Below are positions 49,101-60,555 of a stretch of 64,000 bases of DNA, piece after piece. The notes below the pieces were generated by a model. That model had not been told where the DNA came from. It searched no databases and saw nothing but the letters and a program-made list of their open reading frames with translations. The DNA comes from Temnopleurus reevesii (Eukaryota > Echinodermata > Echinoidea > Temnopleuroida > Temnopleuridae). Both the position numbers and the translations under genes were made by a program. Position 1 is the stretch's first letter; every line of letters starts with the position of its first letter. The stretch is taken from the NCBI GenBank assembly GCA_036244855.1, contig BQKZ01000315.1, positions 1-64,000 of the forward strand, given 5' to 3'.

Positions 49101-52100
49101 TTTCTGCAATTCAATCAATTACATTGCACAGTTAAAACCACAATGAAATTGTATGAATTACATATCTTTCATCTTTTCTTTTCAAACATATCAATTGAAA
49201 TTTAAAACTAGATGAATCCTCGACTGCGCACGGTCGAAATTTATGCCTCCGCCATCACGGAATCAGAAAGATATGTACTGCTTGTTCCATGCCATAAAAA
49301 ATCAAAAACATTTTACAAATTTTGACCCCACGAACCCCAAAACTCATAAGTTCTTCCTCACATGCTTATACATAATTGAGCTACACACTGTAGGTTTGAA
49401 AGAAATTGGATCAATTTTTCTGTTATTTATAAGTGAGCTATATCGGTTGACTTTGTACAAGTTTTTTGCCCGGTGACCTTTGACCTTTGACCCACTGAAC
49501 CTAAAATCTATTCAATTCATCCTAAGATGCTTATACATATATGAGCCAAGTTTGGTCAAAATCTGTACAGCAGTTCTGAACTTATTGCGGTAACAAGCTA
49601 TTTTTGGTGATTTTTTACAAGTTAATATTACCATTGCAGCTGAGATGTTGCAAGGTTGTAAACATGTTGCCCATATTTTATATGTTGCCGATGTTGCAGA
49701 TGTATTGCTAATATAGTTGACAGTGTTGCGAGGGTTGTACATATGTTGCCAGTGTTGTATTAGTGTTGTCACTTGTGGTAGGTGTGTTGCTGATGTTGCT
49801 GGTGTGTTGGCGAAGTTGTAGTGGTGTTGCCAGTGCTGCTTGGGTGTTGTCAGTGTTGTATGAGTAATGCCGATGTTCCTGGTGTGTTGCCGAAGTTGTA
49901 GTGGTGTTGGCAGTGCTGCTGGGGTGTTGCCAGTGTTGTATGAGTGTTGCCCATGTTGCTGATGTGTTGATTATGTTGCTGGTGTGTTGCTAAAGTTACT
50001 TGGCATTGCCAGTGCTGCTGGGGTGTTGCCAGTGTTGTACGGGTGTTGCCAATGTCGCTGGTGTGTCGCAGATGTTAATGGGGTGTTGCCAATTTTGTAT
50101 TGATGTTGCATTTATTGCTGAGATGTTGCCAGTGTTGTATGAGTATCGTTACTTGTGGTAGGTGTATTGGTGATATTGCTGGTGTGTTGCTGATGTTGTA
50201 GCGGTGTTGCAAGTGTTGTTATGGCATTGCCAGTGTTTCTGGGGTGTTGCCAGTGTTGTACAAGTGTTGTCCCTTGTGGTAGGTGTGTTGTAGATGTTTC
50301 TGGAGTGTTGCTGATGTTGCTGGTGTGTTGCCGATGTTGAGCGAGTGTTTCCACTTATACAATGACTTCCAACAATTATTTGGTAGGTGTGTTGCTGAAG
50401 TTTGCTGTGTCTTGCCAGTGTTGCAGTCATATCATCATGCAACTTATGGGTGTAAGAGAGCCCCCGTATATGGGTGTATTGCTGTTATTGCAGATGGTTG
50501 TCATATATTGTTTTATATATGGATCCGTTGTTGAATGGTTAATCATGTTGTTGCAAATATTGCAAAAATTTTCATATGTGGGAATATGCAAAATCAATTT
50601 AGGACCTATCACAATAATATCTGAGATGTGGTTTGACAGAGTGTCCCTCATCCTGAAAGTGCGAATTAATCCCTACAAAACAATTAATTCAAATGAGATC
50701 GCAGGGAACAGTCAGCATTAACACTACGAAAACGCAAATGTATAGGCAAAGCATTTCTGTCAAAGATTCTGTTTTTGGTACAAATTATCAATTAATGCAT
50801 ATTATGGAAAACATCAGCAAAACACCTAGTACCACATAATTGTTGGACACCACTAAAGAAGCGGCAACACTCGTCCCACACTGGCAACACTCAAGCAACA
50901 CTCACAACATCCCTATAACATCAGCAACACACCTGCAACATTGGCAACATACCTTCCTTATAATTGTTGGACACCACTTCAGAAGCGGCAACACCGAAAC
51001 AGCATTGGTAACACCCAAACAACACTGGCAACACCATACAACATCGGCAAGACATCTACCACATCCGCAACACACCTGCAACATCAGCAATAGACCTACC
51101 ACATCGGCAACACAGGTCTGCAACGTAACATCGGCAACTCACCTACCACATCAGCACACTGGCAACACTCAAGCAACACTCACAACATCCCTATAACATC
51201 AGCAACACACCTGCAACATTGGCAACATACCTACCTTATAATTGTTAGACAGTACCACTTCAGAAGCGGCAACACCCAAACAGCATTGGTAACACCCAAA
51301 CAACACTGGCAACACCCAAACAATATCGGCAACACATCTACCACATCCACAACACACCTGCAACATCAGCAATAGACCTACCACATCGGCAACACAGACC
51401 TGCAACGTAACATCAGCAACTCACCTACCACATCAGCAACACACCCGCAAAGTCAGCAATACACCTCCCACATTGGAAACACACCTGCAACATACTAGTT
51501 AAGTAATTTTTAGACACCACCTCAGAAGCGGCAACACTCAGACGACCCTGGTGACATATTTATTGCACATGGAACACCTTTACAACATCAGCAACACATC
51601 TGCAACATCTGCAACATTTCTAACAAAATAGCAAAATCACTGTGGTGATACGGTCCACAGCATGGTCAATCTTTCAATATCTCTGGCAACATGCACTGAC
51701 GAGATCCCAGTAACATTGTAAACTATCCTTCCACAATAGCAGCATCATTTATTTATTAATGGGAACATAAATAAATCAGCAAAAATGATAACATTCAAGC
51801 AACATTTCTTTGGTTTCAGGCAATATCAACGCAGCTAAAAGCCTTAATTTGGTCTCATTCATGCAATAATGCCTGGCAATATGTACCCCTTTCAACTTTT
51901 GCAACTCTCACATATGATACAACTGCATTCAATTGTAAACACACGCCCTATATTAATAAAAAAAAAATTAAATGACAAAAACACACCCCAATCCACACTT
52001 AAGGAAACTGTCCCCATCCAGTGCATATCTGAACAAAATTAGTGTAGTTCAGGGACTAATAAATGATCATATAGGCCTTATACTGTTTAAATAATCCCCA

Positions 52101-53147
52101 TTGCCATACAAAGCAGTCGTTTTATACATTGAATGGGGATTACATAATAGGAAGTTTGTAAACTTTTGACAAACAAATGTTTTGAGAATCTAGTGACTGA
52201 TGGCGATAGTTTGCTATCGATCTAAGATGAAAAATATTTTTGTCAGCGAAGGATTTGTGTTGAGCTGAGGTAAGATAAAACAAATAATCCCCATTTCCAG
52301 AAACGGGGACTATATCAGAATTATCACGATAATGCCAAATGAAGCCTGGTACATTATCCAAAAGATAGCAGTCACCCTTGAGCTGGTACTGGATTTGGAG
52401 CGGCAGCCTGTTAATAAAAGTAACCTTGAATTAAAATATGCTTGATTTATCTTGATGTTGGGCATTAAGTAAAATAAACTTGTAGCCCTCTGCTCTGGAC
52501 CTTCTTGAGTGAATTAATTAACTCATTGACTGGCATTGTCGACTCTAATCCCCGACCCTAGGCTGGCAAAGTCGACTCCGGTCGACATCGCACATACAAT
52601 AAAATAATACCCATTCAATTGTATTATGACAATGCGCACGCTGTTCACACACATGCCATTGCTTTCTACACTCATCGTATCTTCACATCGGCTGTCTTAT
52701 TAGTACTTGTTACATAAAGATTTTTTGAGTAAATCACGATTTTTGTAAGATTTTTTTTTGCATCCAAGAGTCAACCATCAGTGATGGCACCTGGGCGTAA
52801 AAGACCTCTTCGTTATTCAGCTGAGGAGGCGAGAGAAATGATATTGAACTCTGCCCTTGTCGCAGACTCAGATTCGGAGAACGAGATGCCAGCTCAGAAC
52901 GGTCCCTTGCGTAAAGTTTCACGTCGGCAAGAAGCAGCATGTTCTGATGGTCAGCGGGACCGTGCGACACCACCTCCCCAGAGCTCCGGCGGAGATTCTG
53001 ACAACGATATGGACGATGTGGCGATGGATTCTGATAGTGATTTTGATGATGATTTGAACTCAGACTCTGATACGGAAACTGAAACTGAACCTCAGGATTG
53101 GATTCATCTTGGACAAGACGATGAGTGGAGACCTACCTGGCTACCTG

Positions 53148-53195
<48 letters not shown>

Positions 53196-54124
53196 GATCA
53201 TCTCCACCAGCATTTTCAAAAATTTTTGGTGATCGAAGGGTGGCTTTTAGGTTCACTTATATTTAGAAAGCTTTTTATGTAAACAATTTAGAAACTATTT
53301 ACAAAGCTTTTCAGATATGAGATGATGAACATCCTGTTCTTTCATTGATTCCCAAGCTGTCCCAACCAGTATAATAGCTGTGCCACGCTCTGTCTCTAAT
53401 CCCCTCCTTGATCCATGATCAAGTACCTGGATACAGCCCCAGCGTGTGCACGCCTGAGCGCTCAAGCATAGAAAGGCGCTTCACAATGCAGTGTCTATTG
53501 GGGAAAGGAATGATCTGAAAAGAAAAATAAACATCATCAATAAAATTGGAAATTATATAGTCAGAAATGGAAATAAGTATAATAAATTATATATTGCTAG
53601 AAAGCCAAGACATCATTCTACAAGTTTTCTGTACAAAACTTTTGATGAAAATGCTCTGGTAAAAAGTTATGACAAAATGAAAATACCAATATCATATGGA
53701 ACTGCTTGATTCATACATCATGAAAATTAATCCGCCAGCCCTAGGAATCATAAATGCATCAGAGAATGAGTTACAGATGGTGCATGCAGTCGAATAATAA
53801 ATAGACCGAAGTAAAATTGACCGTACTACCTTTGTTTTTTACTTTGTTTGCAGCGGCCTCCTCCTCTAGCTCCTCCTCCTCCTCCTGCTCATCCTCTTTC
53901 CCCTTGAGCTCTCCGTCTCCGACTCCGAGCCCTCCTCCAGCTTGCTTCCCTAGCTTCCCCTGCCGGGTCTGCTCCACGTTAAATTTGAGGCCGTTCTCAA
54001 TTTCGAAGAGTTCCTTCACTTTCAAGGCTTCAGCCCATGTGTTGACATATCCTCTATTTTCATCACCACCTACGGATGTCCAAATCGATGCCCATGGGCA
54101 TGGACATGGCGAGTCGTTCGCCAT
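43180..54124 (-). CDS. CARF/ALS2CR8-domain-like protein, six exons
   Basis: Exons (minus): 54124-53830, 48732-48563, 47760-47647, 47076-46927, 45696-45473, 43222-43180; 996 nt, 331 codons, phases consistent. Exon 1 has WAEALKVKELFEIENGLKF then an acidic, Glu-rich tail. Later exons give VPDGVPFIIGSYKRTFSCMF, SCTAHIEMKEVMRFPDYKV, TTRIYISLPDKHDHNGHDVG, ELVGQGVSRLGEMKRHLRIF and a YSRLDE end. This order (GVPF..., C-A-I-x-I-x-E-V-x-x-F-P, then QGV-x-x-x-x-E-M-x-R-H-L) recalls the domain of calcium-responsive transcription factor, which in mammals binds a BDNF promoter element; echinoderms and cnidarians have many divergent members. Function here is unknown. The last exon is uncertain: the chosen acceptor gives a 14-codon end, while another frame runs KDKKEELDEEQPQEG to a later stop. 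ATG 54124 (GAAATGG context) was preferred over 54163. Confidence 0.7.
43890..44820. other. CpG-rich island inside a CARF-like gene intron
   Basis: About 900 bp with many CG dinucleotides in otherwise CG-poor intron. It has direct repeats: (GTCAACATT)n-like units at about 44347-44382, and two copies of an AGAACTCTGGC(G/T)T-containing block (about 44305 and 44445). No plausible exon or splice pair was found. It could be a young repeat, a promoter of an unrecognised transcript or an enhancer. Confidence 0.5.
46136..46640. repeat. Dispersed repeat, TTTTAAAACTAGATGA start
   Basis: Begins TTTTAAAACTAGATGAGTAG, like a second stretch at 49200 (TTTAAAACTAGATGAATCC). Internal units recur: TTGGACAAGAACTCTAACATG and ATCAAACAAGAACTCTAACTG. 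Non-coding, in the CARF-like gene's intron 4. Confidence 0.4.
47370..47556. repeat. Diverged copy of the GGGGGTGTTG-ended MITE
   Basis: Inverted AAGTTGCAATTGACTGCA and TGCAGTCAATTGCAACTTTT with an end ATCAACATCCCC resembling the MITE at 40162-40630. In the CARF-like gene, intron 3. Confidence 0.55.
47889..48292. mobile_element. MITE with AGTCTAGAYGA ends
   Basis: Left GAGTCTAGACGAATATCATC and the complement of the right end, AAGTCTAGATGATTTTTATC, form imperfect terminal repeats of about 35 bp around a 330-bp AT-rich core. No ORF. In the CARF-like gene's intron 2. Confidence 0.6.
49200..49620. repeat. Dispersed repeat containing triple AGGTCA half-sites
   Basis: Shares its start with 46136. 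At 49474-49493 it has TGACCTTTGACCTTTGACCC, which on the minus strand is three AGGTCA-type half-sites spaced by 1 bp (DR1). Non-coding. Confidence 0.5.
49625..51615. mobile_element. Inverted minisatellite pair (TU-like foldback)
   Basis: The left array (about 49625-50420) is built from variants of a unit of about 20 bp, GTGTTGCCAGTGTTGTATGA. The right array (about 50865-51615) is the same family in inverse orientation (GGCAACACCCAAACAACACT). About 440 bp of non-repeated DNA separates them. CCAACAATTAT (left, inner edge) and ATAATTGTTGG (right) continue the symmetry. The right array also has a higher-order tandem copy of about 285 bp (about 50884-51168 and 51169-51450). Such inverted, internally tandem termini characterise foldback elements such as Drosophila FB and sea-urchin TU. 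The peptide-like frames are translation of repeats, not genes. Confidence 0.75.
52522..53266 (+). mobile_element. piggyBac-like 5' end with truncated N-terminal ORF
   Basis: TTAA (52518-52521) is followed by CTCATTGACTGGCATTGTCG, and GGCTGGCAAAGTCGAC recurs nearby, the look of a piggyBac terminus. An ORF starts at ATG 52784 and ends at 53266 (160 codons): basic start (GRKRPLRYSAEEAREMI), then a Ser/Asp-rich acidic region (SDSDFDDDLNSDSDTETETE), then a run of about 16 His coded by a CAT microsatellite (about 53151-53196), then a stop. The acidic N-terminus resembles piggyBac transposases, but the catalytic DDD core and the right end are absent. Lies on the opposite strand within intron 1 of the CARF-like gene. 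The family call rests on TTAA and composition, so it is moderate. Confidence 0.5.
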
Positions 54125-54659
54125 TTCGACGAAGGTTACGATGACCGACGGGTGAGCAGGCATCAAACAGTAATGATGTCAATGCGCTGAACGTTGTTGT
54201 TATGATCGATGCTGATGGTCGATCTCCCCTCGCAAATATCCGCATGCATTATAGATGATCGGATCGACAACTAGATCATGAATATTCATAATGACGTCAT
54301 ATACGTAAGCCATGCCCCTGCTTCTAGTATTATTGGCATTCGCAAACACACATGAAAGAAAAGTCACTGTATTTCTGGCAAGCAGAAATCCACAATCAGA
54401 CTTCAATTCATTTTCAGTCAGAAGAAGCAGCTAATGGGGCAAGAAGAAATGCGTTTGTCATCATATTACGCAACGTTTTACTGGTCAAGAAAAGTAAACA
54501 ACAAAACACCGCGGCTCAGCTCAACGTCAACCAGAGCGTCCACGCAAGACACGCCGTGACTCCCGGGCTACACCACTTACAATCACCCGCTCTCCTCCCA
54601 ACGCACAACAGCTCTACACCAGAAATTTATTGAGGAATCTCGGTTAATAATCACTGAAA
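54125..54659. promoter_or_regulatory. Divergent promoter region, CARF-like gene / COA4
   Basis: 535 bp between opposite start codons. A perfect TGACGTCA lies at 54292-54299. The COA4 side (54480-54650) is CG-rich relative to its surroundings. An open frame at 54352-54633 has no family resemblance and is probably 5' UTR. Confidence 0.55.
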
Positions 54660-56087
54660 ATGGTGAACGATACAACTGTTCCAACACCCAAGGCGCATGA
54701 CAGGTCCAGACCAGATCCAGATGATGATGAGGAGGATCCTTTAGAGAAGAAGATCAAAGAGACCGGCTGCTTAGAGCTCCACTATGCTGTGCAGGTGAAG
54801 AGACGAAAGCACGCTAGTATTATTAGGATGATGATGATGATGATGATGATGCAATTTCCACCATTTTGTGTTGTATTTTATGTGTTTGTTTATCTAGTTT
54901 GTCAAACCCTAAATTGACTTGAAAACAAGACAAAATTGGAATACACAATCTATAAAAACAAGTAACTTTTAGGGAAAGAAAAAGAATAGAAAGGAGATAA
55001 GGACTGGAGTTCCAATTGGCAATTGATAGGAGGGGGGGGGGGGGGGGAGGTATCCAGACATTCAACAAACATAAATTCACATATTTCTCTTCAAAAGTGT
55101 GTAAATTATCAATCAAAGAAACGTAAAAATAATGAATATCTGTCCTTGTGAATACATAATCTTGAGAAATTTGTGACATATTCAAGGCATAATGTTTTAA
55201 AGATGATTTTCAAACCCATGCACTGTCCTAATAACCAATCCGTTCAGACACCCATCTATGCCTACTCCAAACATACCAAAACTTGCAAAATACCAGTATT
55301 TCATGAGAACACATCTAAGATGGATAGAGGTATAGATTTGTAATGGTCTGGATGCAGAAAGTGATGTGAAACGACCTGATGTATTCACATGCCTAAACAT
55401 AACTGTACGAAATTAGAAGATTTTCGCAAGTATTCTGGCGTATTTTACTTCAAACACACCAATCACCCATTATTTCTTGGGGTGTGTTAAATGATTTGCA
55501 TGCGGGCCCATCCCCCCAGAATTGTTGGTAGGCCGATTGTCTGCAGTGTGTATGTTCACATTAATTTTGCATGTGAAGCATGTTGTGTTGGGGAGCGTGA
55601 CACTGTCATCATTTTTTATTTGCTATAAAAAAGCCATTTCTTGATCGATTTAATTAAAAAAAACTGAACATATTCTAATCTGCTATTGAAAAACTGCATT
55701 ATATGGTATTACTTTACTGCAGCTCACAAAGTAGTTGAATATCTGAAGCGCTATCTCTCCCAAAACTAATCTATCACCAGTTTAAAGATGATCTTAAAAC
55801 CCACTGTCCAAATAACCAATCCATTCAGACAGGCCTACTCAAAACATAGCAAATTTGCAAAATTCCTTTAGAACACAGTATGGTAGTACACTGTTTCATT
55901 TATAATGTAACGCTACAATCCTATTCTTTTCATCGCTTTCATCCAGGAATGCATGGCTGATAATCGTGACTGGAGGAAGTGTCAGGATGAGGTAGCAGCA
56001 TTCAGGAAATGCATCGCTAACTCGGCAAAAGACAGCCAGATGAAATCTGCAGCACAGAAAAAAGCGTTCTGTGAAAAGCCAAGATAA
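54660..56087 (+). CDS. COA4: Cytochrome c oxidase assembly factor 4 homologue, two exons
   Basis: Small twin CX9C protein of the mitochondrial intermembrane space, needed for complex IV assembly and imported through the MIA40 relay. Exons 54660-54794 and 55947-56087 (276 nt, 91 codons); the intron is GT-AG, phase 0, 1152 bp. An acidic DDDEEDPLEKKI stretch precedes the CHCH fold. The first CX9C is CLELHYAVQEC, split by the intron after VQ; the second is CQDEVAAFRKC, after NRDWRK. Human COA4 is 87 residues with the same DEEEDPL...SGC...HFAVQEC plan. ATG context is GAAAATGG. AATAAA at 56122-56127 is a likely polyadenylation signal. The intron holds an ATG/GAT microsatellite and a poly-G run. Confidence 0.95.
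54827..54852. repeat. (GAT)n microsatellite
   Basis: About eight GAT/ATG units just inside COA4 intron 1. A poly-G run of about 17 bases lies at 55031-55048. Confidence 0.85.
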
Positions 56088-56121
56088 TGTTTCAAGTACG
56101 TTATAACCAGGTAAACGATAA

Positions 56122-56127
56122 AATAAA
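56122..56127 (+). terminator. Polyadenylation signal AATAAA for COA4
   Basis: Canonical hexamer 35 bp after the COA4 stop. An alternative further downstream cannot be excluded. Confidence 0.55.
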
Positions 56128-57112
56128 AATCTGGAACATTTTAGGACATGAGATAAAAAGTTAATCTTGGTTTATTTGTGAATTACAAATCTTAAACTAC
56201 TCATTACTTTTTTCGAACAAATATTTCAATAAATACTTTCCATCACTCTCCCATGAATTAAAAAAAAATGCCAGAAACAATGGAGCACTTTTTAAAATTC
56301 AAATGACCCACATAGATTGCCCTCTATCAGGATCAGGGATGTTGATCTTATTACATATTCCTAATTCTACCATGACAAATTTCAATTCTAATTCATATTT
56401 TTATTGGCAGTTGGTTGGTCTAGATTTTTTTTTTTTGAATAACAAGTAATGTATGAGATTTAAAACTGTTTTAGATGTATGTAGGCACTTGTAGTATTCT
56501 TCATCAGCATTCAAGCACACATTTAAGTATAAGAAGAATAACTATGTTGAAGAGCAATATGGAGTTATATGTTACTTTATTGAGGCCTGGCTTCCAACTG
56601 ACCATCGGGCCTATATACATCTGACAAAGAGCACAATACAATCCAGTGGTACAAGCTATAACAAAGAGTCTATGATGTAGAGCTGTTTTATTTACTGAAG
56701 TACATGTACTTTGGGTGGTCTAATTTCCGTTCTGAGGTAAATCTAAATGGAGTGCTCCTAAAGCACATATTGTTTACTGAATCACTCAGGTCATCAACCT
56801 GACTAAGCTAAGTGTCAATCAAAACACTACAGCACTTTTGGGGGTAACTAGGGATGCTTTTGATTCTTCCTTCAATGCATATTCTTTTGAATGTTTTCTT
56901 TATTTTACTTTTCAGGATCACCTAGATATAGCAGCACCCAACTTTTCAATGATGCAGCTCAGGACCAACCATTCACCACCAGTCTAGTAGAGTTGCAAGT
57001 AGAGTCACCAGCAAGTCGCAATCGTTGTTTTGTGCTTTACTCTTGTGAGCTTCTCATAATGTATAGATATCTTTAGATTTGCAAGTATCTCACCTATTTT
57101 TCGAGATGCATT

Positions 57113-57339
57113 CACTGTGAGCAGAGGGAACAAAGGCCCGGAACGAAGTAAACAACCTCCATTCAAGCATCAAAGATAGCCAAATGGACAGAAAAGAAAT
57201 TACCATCATTTTTATTCAGCAGAAAAATGTTGAAGAAGAATCGCACCTGGAAGTTTCTATTGTGATCATGAAGCTATTGTGAATGATTGAATGAAGTTGT
57301 TTACTTTGTCCCAGTCCTTTGTCCCTTCTGCTCACAGTG
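57113..57339. mobile_element. MITE with CACTGTGAGCAGAGGGA ends
   Basis: 227 bp. Left CACTGTGAGCAGAGGGAACA and the complement of the right end, CACTGTGAGCAGAAGGGACA, extend to about 50 bp of inverted repeat (…AAAGTAAACAAC…). CACTG ends suggest a hAT- or Tc1-like family, not determined. Confidence 0.75.
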
Positions 57340-59115
57340 TCTCTATCATTTGTTGTGTATTATTCATGTATTTACAGGTCATCTAAAGAAAAATGTGTAT
57401 AGAATTCTAAAACTATGCAGTAGAAAGTGTTTCTTCAATATGATGTAATAATTGAATATTGAAATAGGAGCCCATAAGGAAATGAGTCAGGGTCCATTTG
57501 GTAATTCTGTATTAATGCAACATACATGTACATTGGTTACATGTATCATACAAATACAAGCTACCTTTTTATTAAGTTTTGCAAACTCTTTGAAAATGAA
57601 CTTGGGCTCCTCTTTCAATCACATATTGAATTACTGAAAATCAAGTTGTGTGCCTTTAGCATCATGTTGCTCTATTTTTAGAGAATATATCTATACATGT
57701 TTGATCAAGCTTTGAAATGATGAGATTTGATGGAAAGACACATTGGTAGTGAGGACTGAATCATCCTTGATACTGTATGAATGAAAATATATGGTTGAAT
57801 AATGAATGTAAATATATACATGCAATTATTTTCCTATTCTGGGATAGGACAAGTTATTCTACCTTACAGAGAGACCTTAAAACAAGGTTTTTGAGGCAAT
57901 AAAAGTTACCTTATTCTCATTATATATAAACTCATTATATTCGACCTCATTACAGCAAGGTTCCATTGTACTTTGATTGATATCTAGCAATGTATGATGT
58001 GAAGTGCAAATAGATTGTATATTTCACAAAGATAACATCCATGAATTCCAATTGAGAATCTGCAAATGGTTAAAATGAACAAGAATGCAGCTTTGTCAAT
58101 TGACTATCAAATGATATCTATTATTGATGTTAAATCTCTGGGCTGAGACACCCTGTAAGATCGGCTACAGTGTATAAAATGCTAGTTCGATTCTAGCCAA
58201 CTATCAGCCAGATATCATTTTTCCTCTGGAACATAGAAGGGCCATGAATGAAGAGAAGCTCAAATGTAAGATGTCTAGCATCGAACGAATGCAATGCCAG
58301 TGCACAGTGGTATGATATTTGCTGTTGTAGGTGGTGTTTCACCAAGTAGTTCTGAAAGATAAGAGTGACTTTCAGATAGACTGGCATACGTTATTGAGTG
58401 TAATACTCATAAGAATTATCAATATTTCAGCGCAAGAACTTTTATCAATATTTTCAAAATCGTTCCTTAAAATGTTTTAGACTTGGTGAAACACTGTCAG
58501 GTTGTCCGTTTCGTAGATCATGTTATAGTTGAGAACAATTTTGGTAAAATACAGTGTCTTTGTCGCACTGAAGAAAAAAATGAGAAGAGTAATATTGTGA
58601 AATATGATCACCGGTGGCATACAAATGGAATACGAGGTACAGGATTTCTGTGTGGACACAAATAAACTCCAATAACATGTACGCTGGTATTATATAATTG
58701 TCACTATGATGTTTCAAAGAGTGGTCCAGTTTTTGTATGCTACATGTAGTGTGTATTAGGGATCTTTTGAAAATCACATTATTTTGTCTTCCTTGCAGTG
58801 GACTGCACCACATTTATTGTAATATTTAATTTTCAAATACAGAGATACCTCTGTGTGAATCTGGTTGTGTTTTTTAAAGGAAAAATAGACGATAGAAAAC
58901 CCATTACCATGAGATGATGTACATAAAAGATATTAATAAAAATATTACAAAACAAGGTAATTTTATGATCTAGTCTCTAGTATTCATTATAATTTTTACC
59001 TATTGGGAAGTTTTCGATGGTCCCAAGGCATAGAAGCCAATCAAAAGTGATATTCTAAGCTTATTTTACGAGATAAGGTGTATCAAAATCTATCTTCAGA
59101 ACACACAAATACCAT

Positions 59116-60555
59116 TGGGTGACTTCAAGTAATAATAATAATAATAATAATATACTATACTTATAAAGCGCATATCACATACAATGTCTCTATGCGCTGA
59201 TTAAAGAGAAAAAGCAAAGAGAGAAACAATAGTTATTAAGTACATGTGCTCAGCAAAGAAATTAAAATTGAACTCAGCATTTGAAGGCTTTTTTAAATAA
59301 AAATGTTTTTAGACATGCCTTAAAATTGTCAGTGGTGTCTGAATTCTTGATATCATCTGGTAATTGATTCCAAAGTTCTGCTGCGGCTGCTTGGAAGGAT
59401 CTAGATCCATAGAATTTCGTGTTGATATGTGGAGGAACAAGAAGTGATTTTTGAGAAGATCTGAGGGTCCTGGTTGGTGTATAAGTAGTAAGTAATTCAG
59501 TAAGATACACAGGCGCTAATTCCCTTACACAGAGGAACGTTATAAGAAGAATTTTGAACTCAATGCGAGCGTGTATAGGCAGCCAGTGTAACTCTTGCAG
59601 TAGGTGTGTAATAGACTCATTTGAATGGGCTTTCATAACAAGACGAGCAGCAGAATTTTGGATTCTTTGGATTCGATTAAGTTGAGTGGAAGGCAGATTA
59701 TACAAAAGAGAATTACAATTATCAATATGGCACATTACAAGACTGTGTACAAGTCTTTCAGTCATCTTTCTATCTAAGTGTTTTCTGATCTGACCAATTT
59801 TATACAAAGAGAAAGAGGCAGCTCGACAAATCTTGCTAACTTGATCAACCATCAGTAAGTTTTTGTCAAAGTAGGGTGTGGAACGCTGGTGTTGGTGTTG
59901 CAGCAACACCAACACCAGCCTCAACACCAAACCTGAAGTCTGTCGGTGTTGGGGTTGACCTCGAAAGATTCTGACGTATTTCCGGTCGCTCGTGTTGGTT
60001 GCTGGTGTTGAATGTCGTCTGCTGAACCGAGGATCGTGGTCGGTGTTGACGATTCACGTGCAATTTTCCCATCTCTCAACACCAACCCCTAGGGATCGGG
60101 AAAATTGCGACTTCAAGTTCGATGTTGGTGTTGGTGTTGAAATCATGCGTTCGTTTTCCACACCGAACAGTAGCAATTTTGCTCCGAAAACTAGTGACCT
60201 GTCGGTGGTTAAATTAACTTTCCTGTAAAACTTGCAAATGAAAACTAAAACCAAATACTTTATTTTGGAAGGCAATATTTTTCTTCTGGATTTTGAAAAA
60301 GATTGCACAATTTGTATGAATTAGAATAGACTAATTTGAGAATTTCGGACCCAAAATTATTTTATCGTTGAGCCGTTCGCGAGGCTTTCTGCGGGCGCGA
60401 GTGACGTCACTCGGTATCGTGGCTGGTGTTGGGCGATCGATACAGCGATTGGATCGCTTCTGTAAACTGACCAACGGTGTTGGAGCTCGGTTCACGGGCC
60501 GATCTGATCTCTCAACACCAACACCAACACCGCACACCGTACTTGAAGTCACCCA
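59116..60555. mobile_element. TGGGTGACTTCAAGTA element, split by a LINE
   Basis: Same ends as the element at 37144-37385, with a GGTGTTG/CAACACC-rich interior (59874-60540). The left end (59116-59131) is separated from the rest by the LINE at 59132-59873. Joining across the LINE matches the short copy (AAGTA then GGTGTTGAACGCTGG). Inner CAACACC blocks repeat at about 60075 and 60513, so the interior may itself be duplicated. Confidence 0.75.
59132..59873 (-). mobile_element. 5'-truncated CR1/L2-like LINE
   Basis: Minus-strand frame from about 59873 to 59274 encodes the C-terminal part of a non-LTR reverse transcriptase: LVHSLVMCHIDNCNSLLYNL, RIQNSAARLV, LQELHWLPIHARIEFKIL, LAPVYLTELL and a final ELWNQLPDDI...FKACLKTFLF. 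This block is diagnostic for CR1/L2/Jockey-type LINEs. The 3' UTR ends GCGCTTTATAAGTATAG and (ATT)n. AAGTA flanks both sides (59127-59131 and 59869-59873), a probable target-site duplication. The frame is intact over its length, so insertion is fairly recent. Confidence 0.85.

Noticed and set aside
50112..51405. Repetitive Thr/Gln/His or Cys/Val/Leu-rich open frames
   Set aside because: Direct translation of the 20-bp minisatellite in several frames; no gene signal.
49625..51615. CRISPR-like array
   Set aside because: Repeats are degenerate and contiguous without unique spacers, and the DNA is from an animal genome.
53817..54155. Plus-strand Ser/Pro-rich frame of 112 codons
   Set aside because: Shadow of the Glu-rich exon 1 of the CARF-like gene on the opposite strand, whose splice phase agrees with its later exons.
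54352..54633. 93-codon frame upstream of COA4
   Set aside because: No family resemblance and it ends just before the COA4 ATG; best explained as 5' UTR or promoter.
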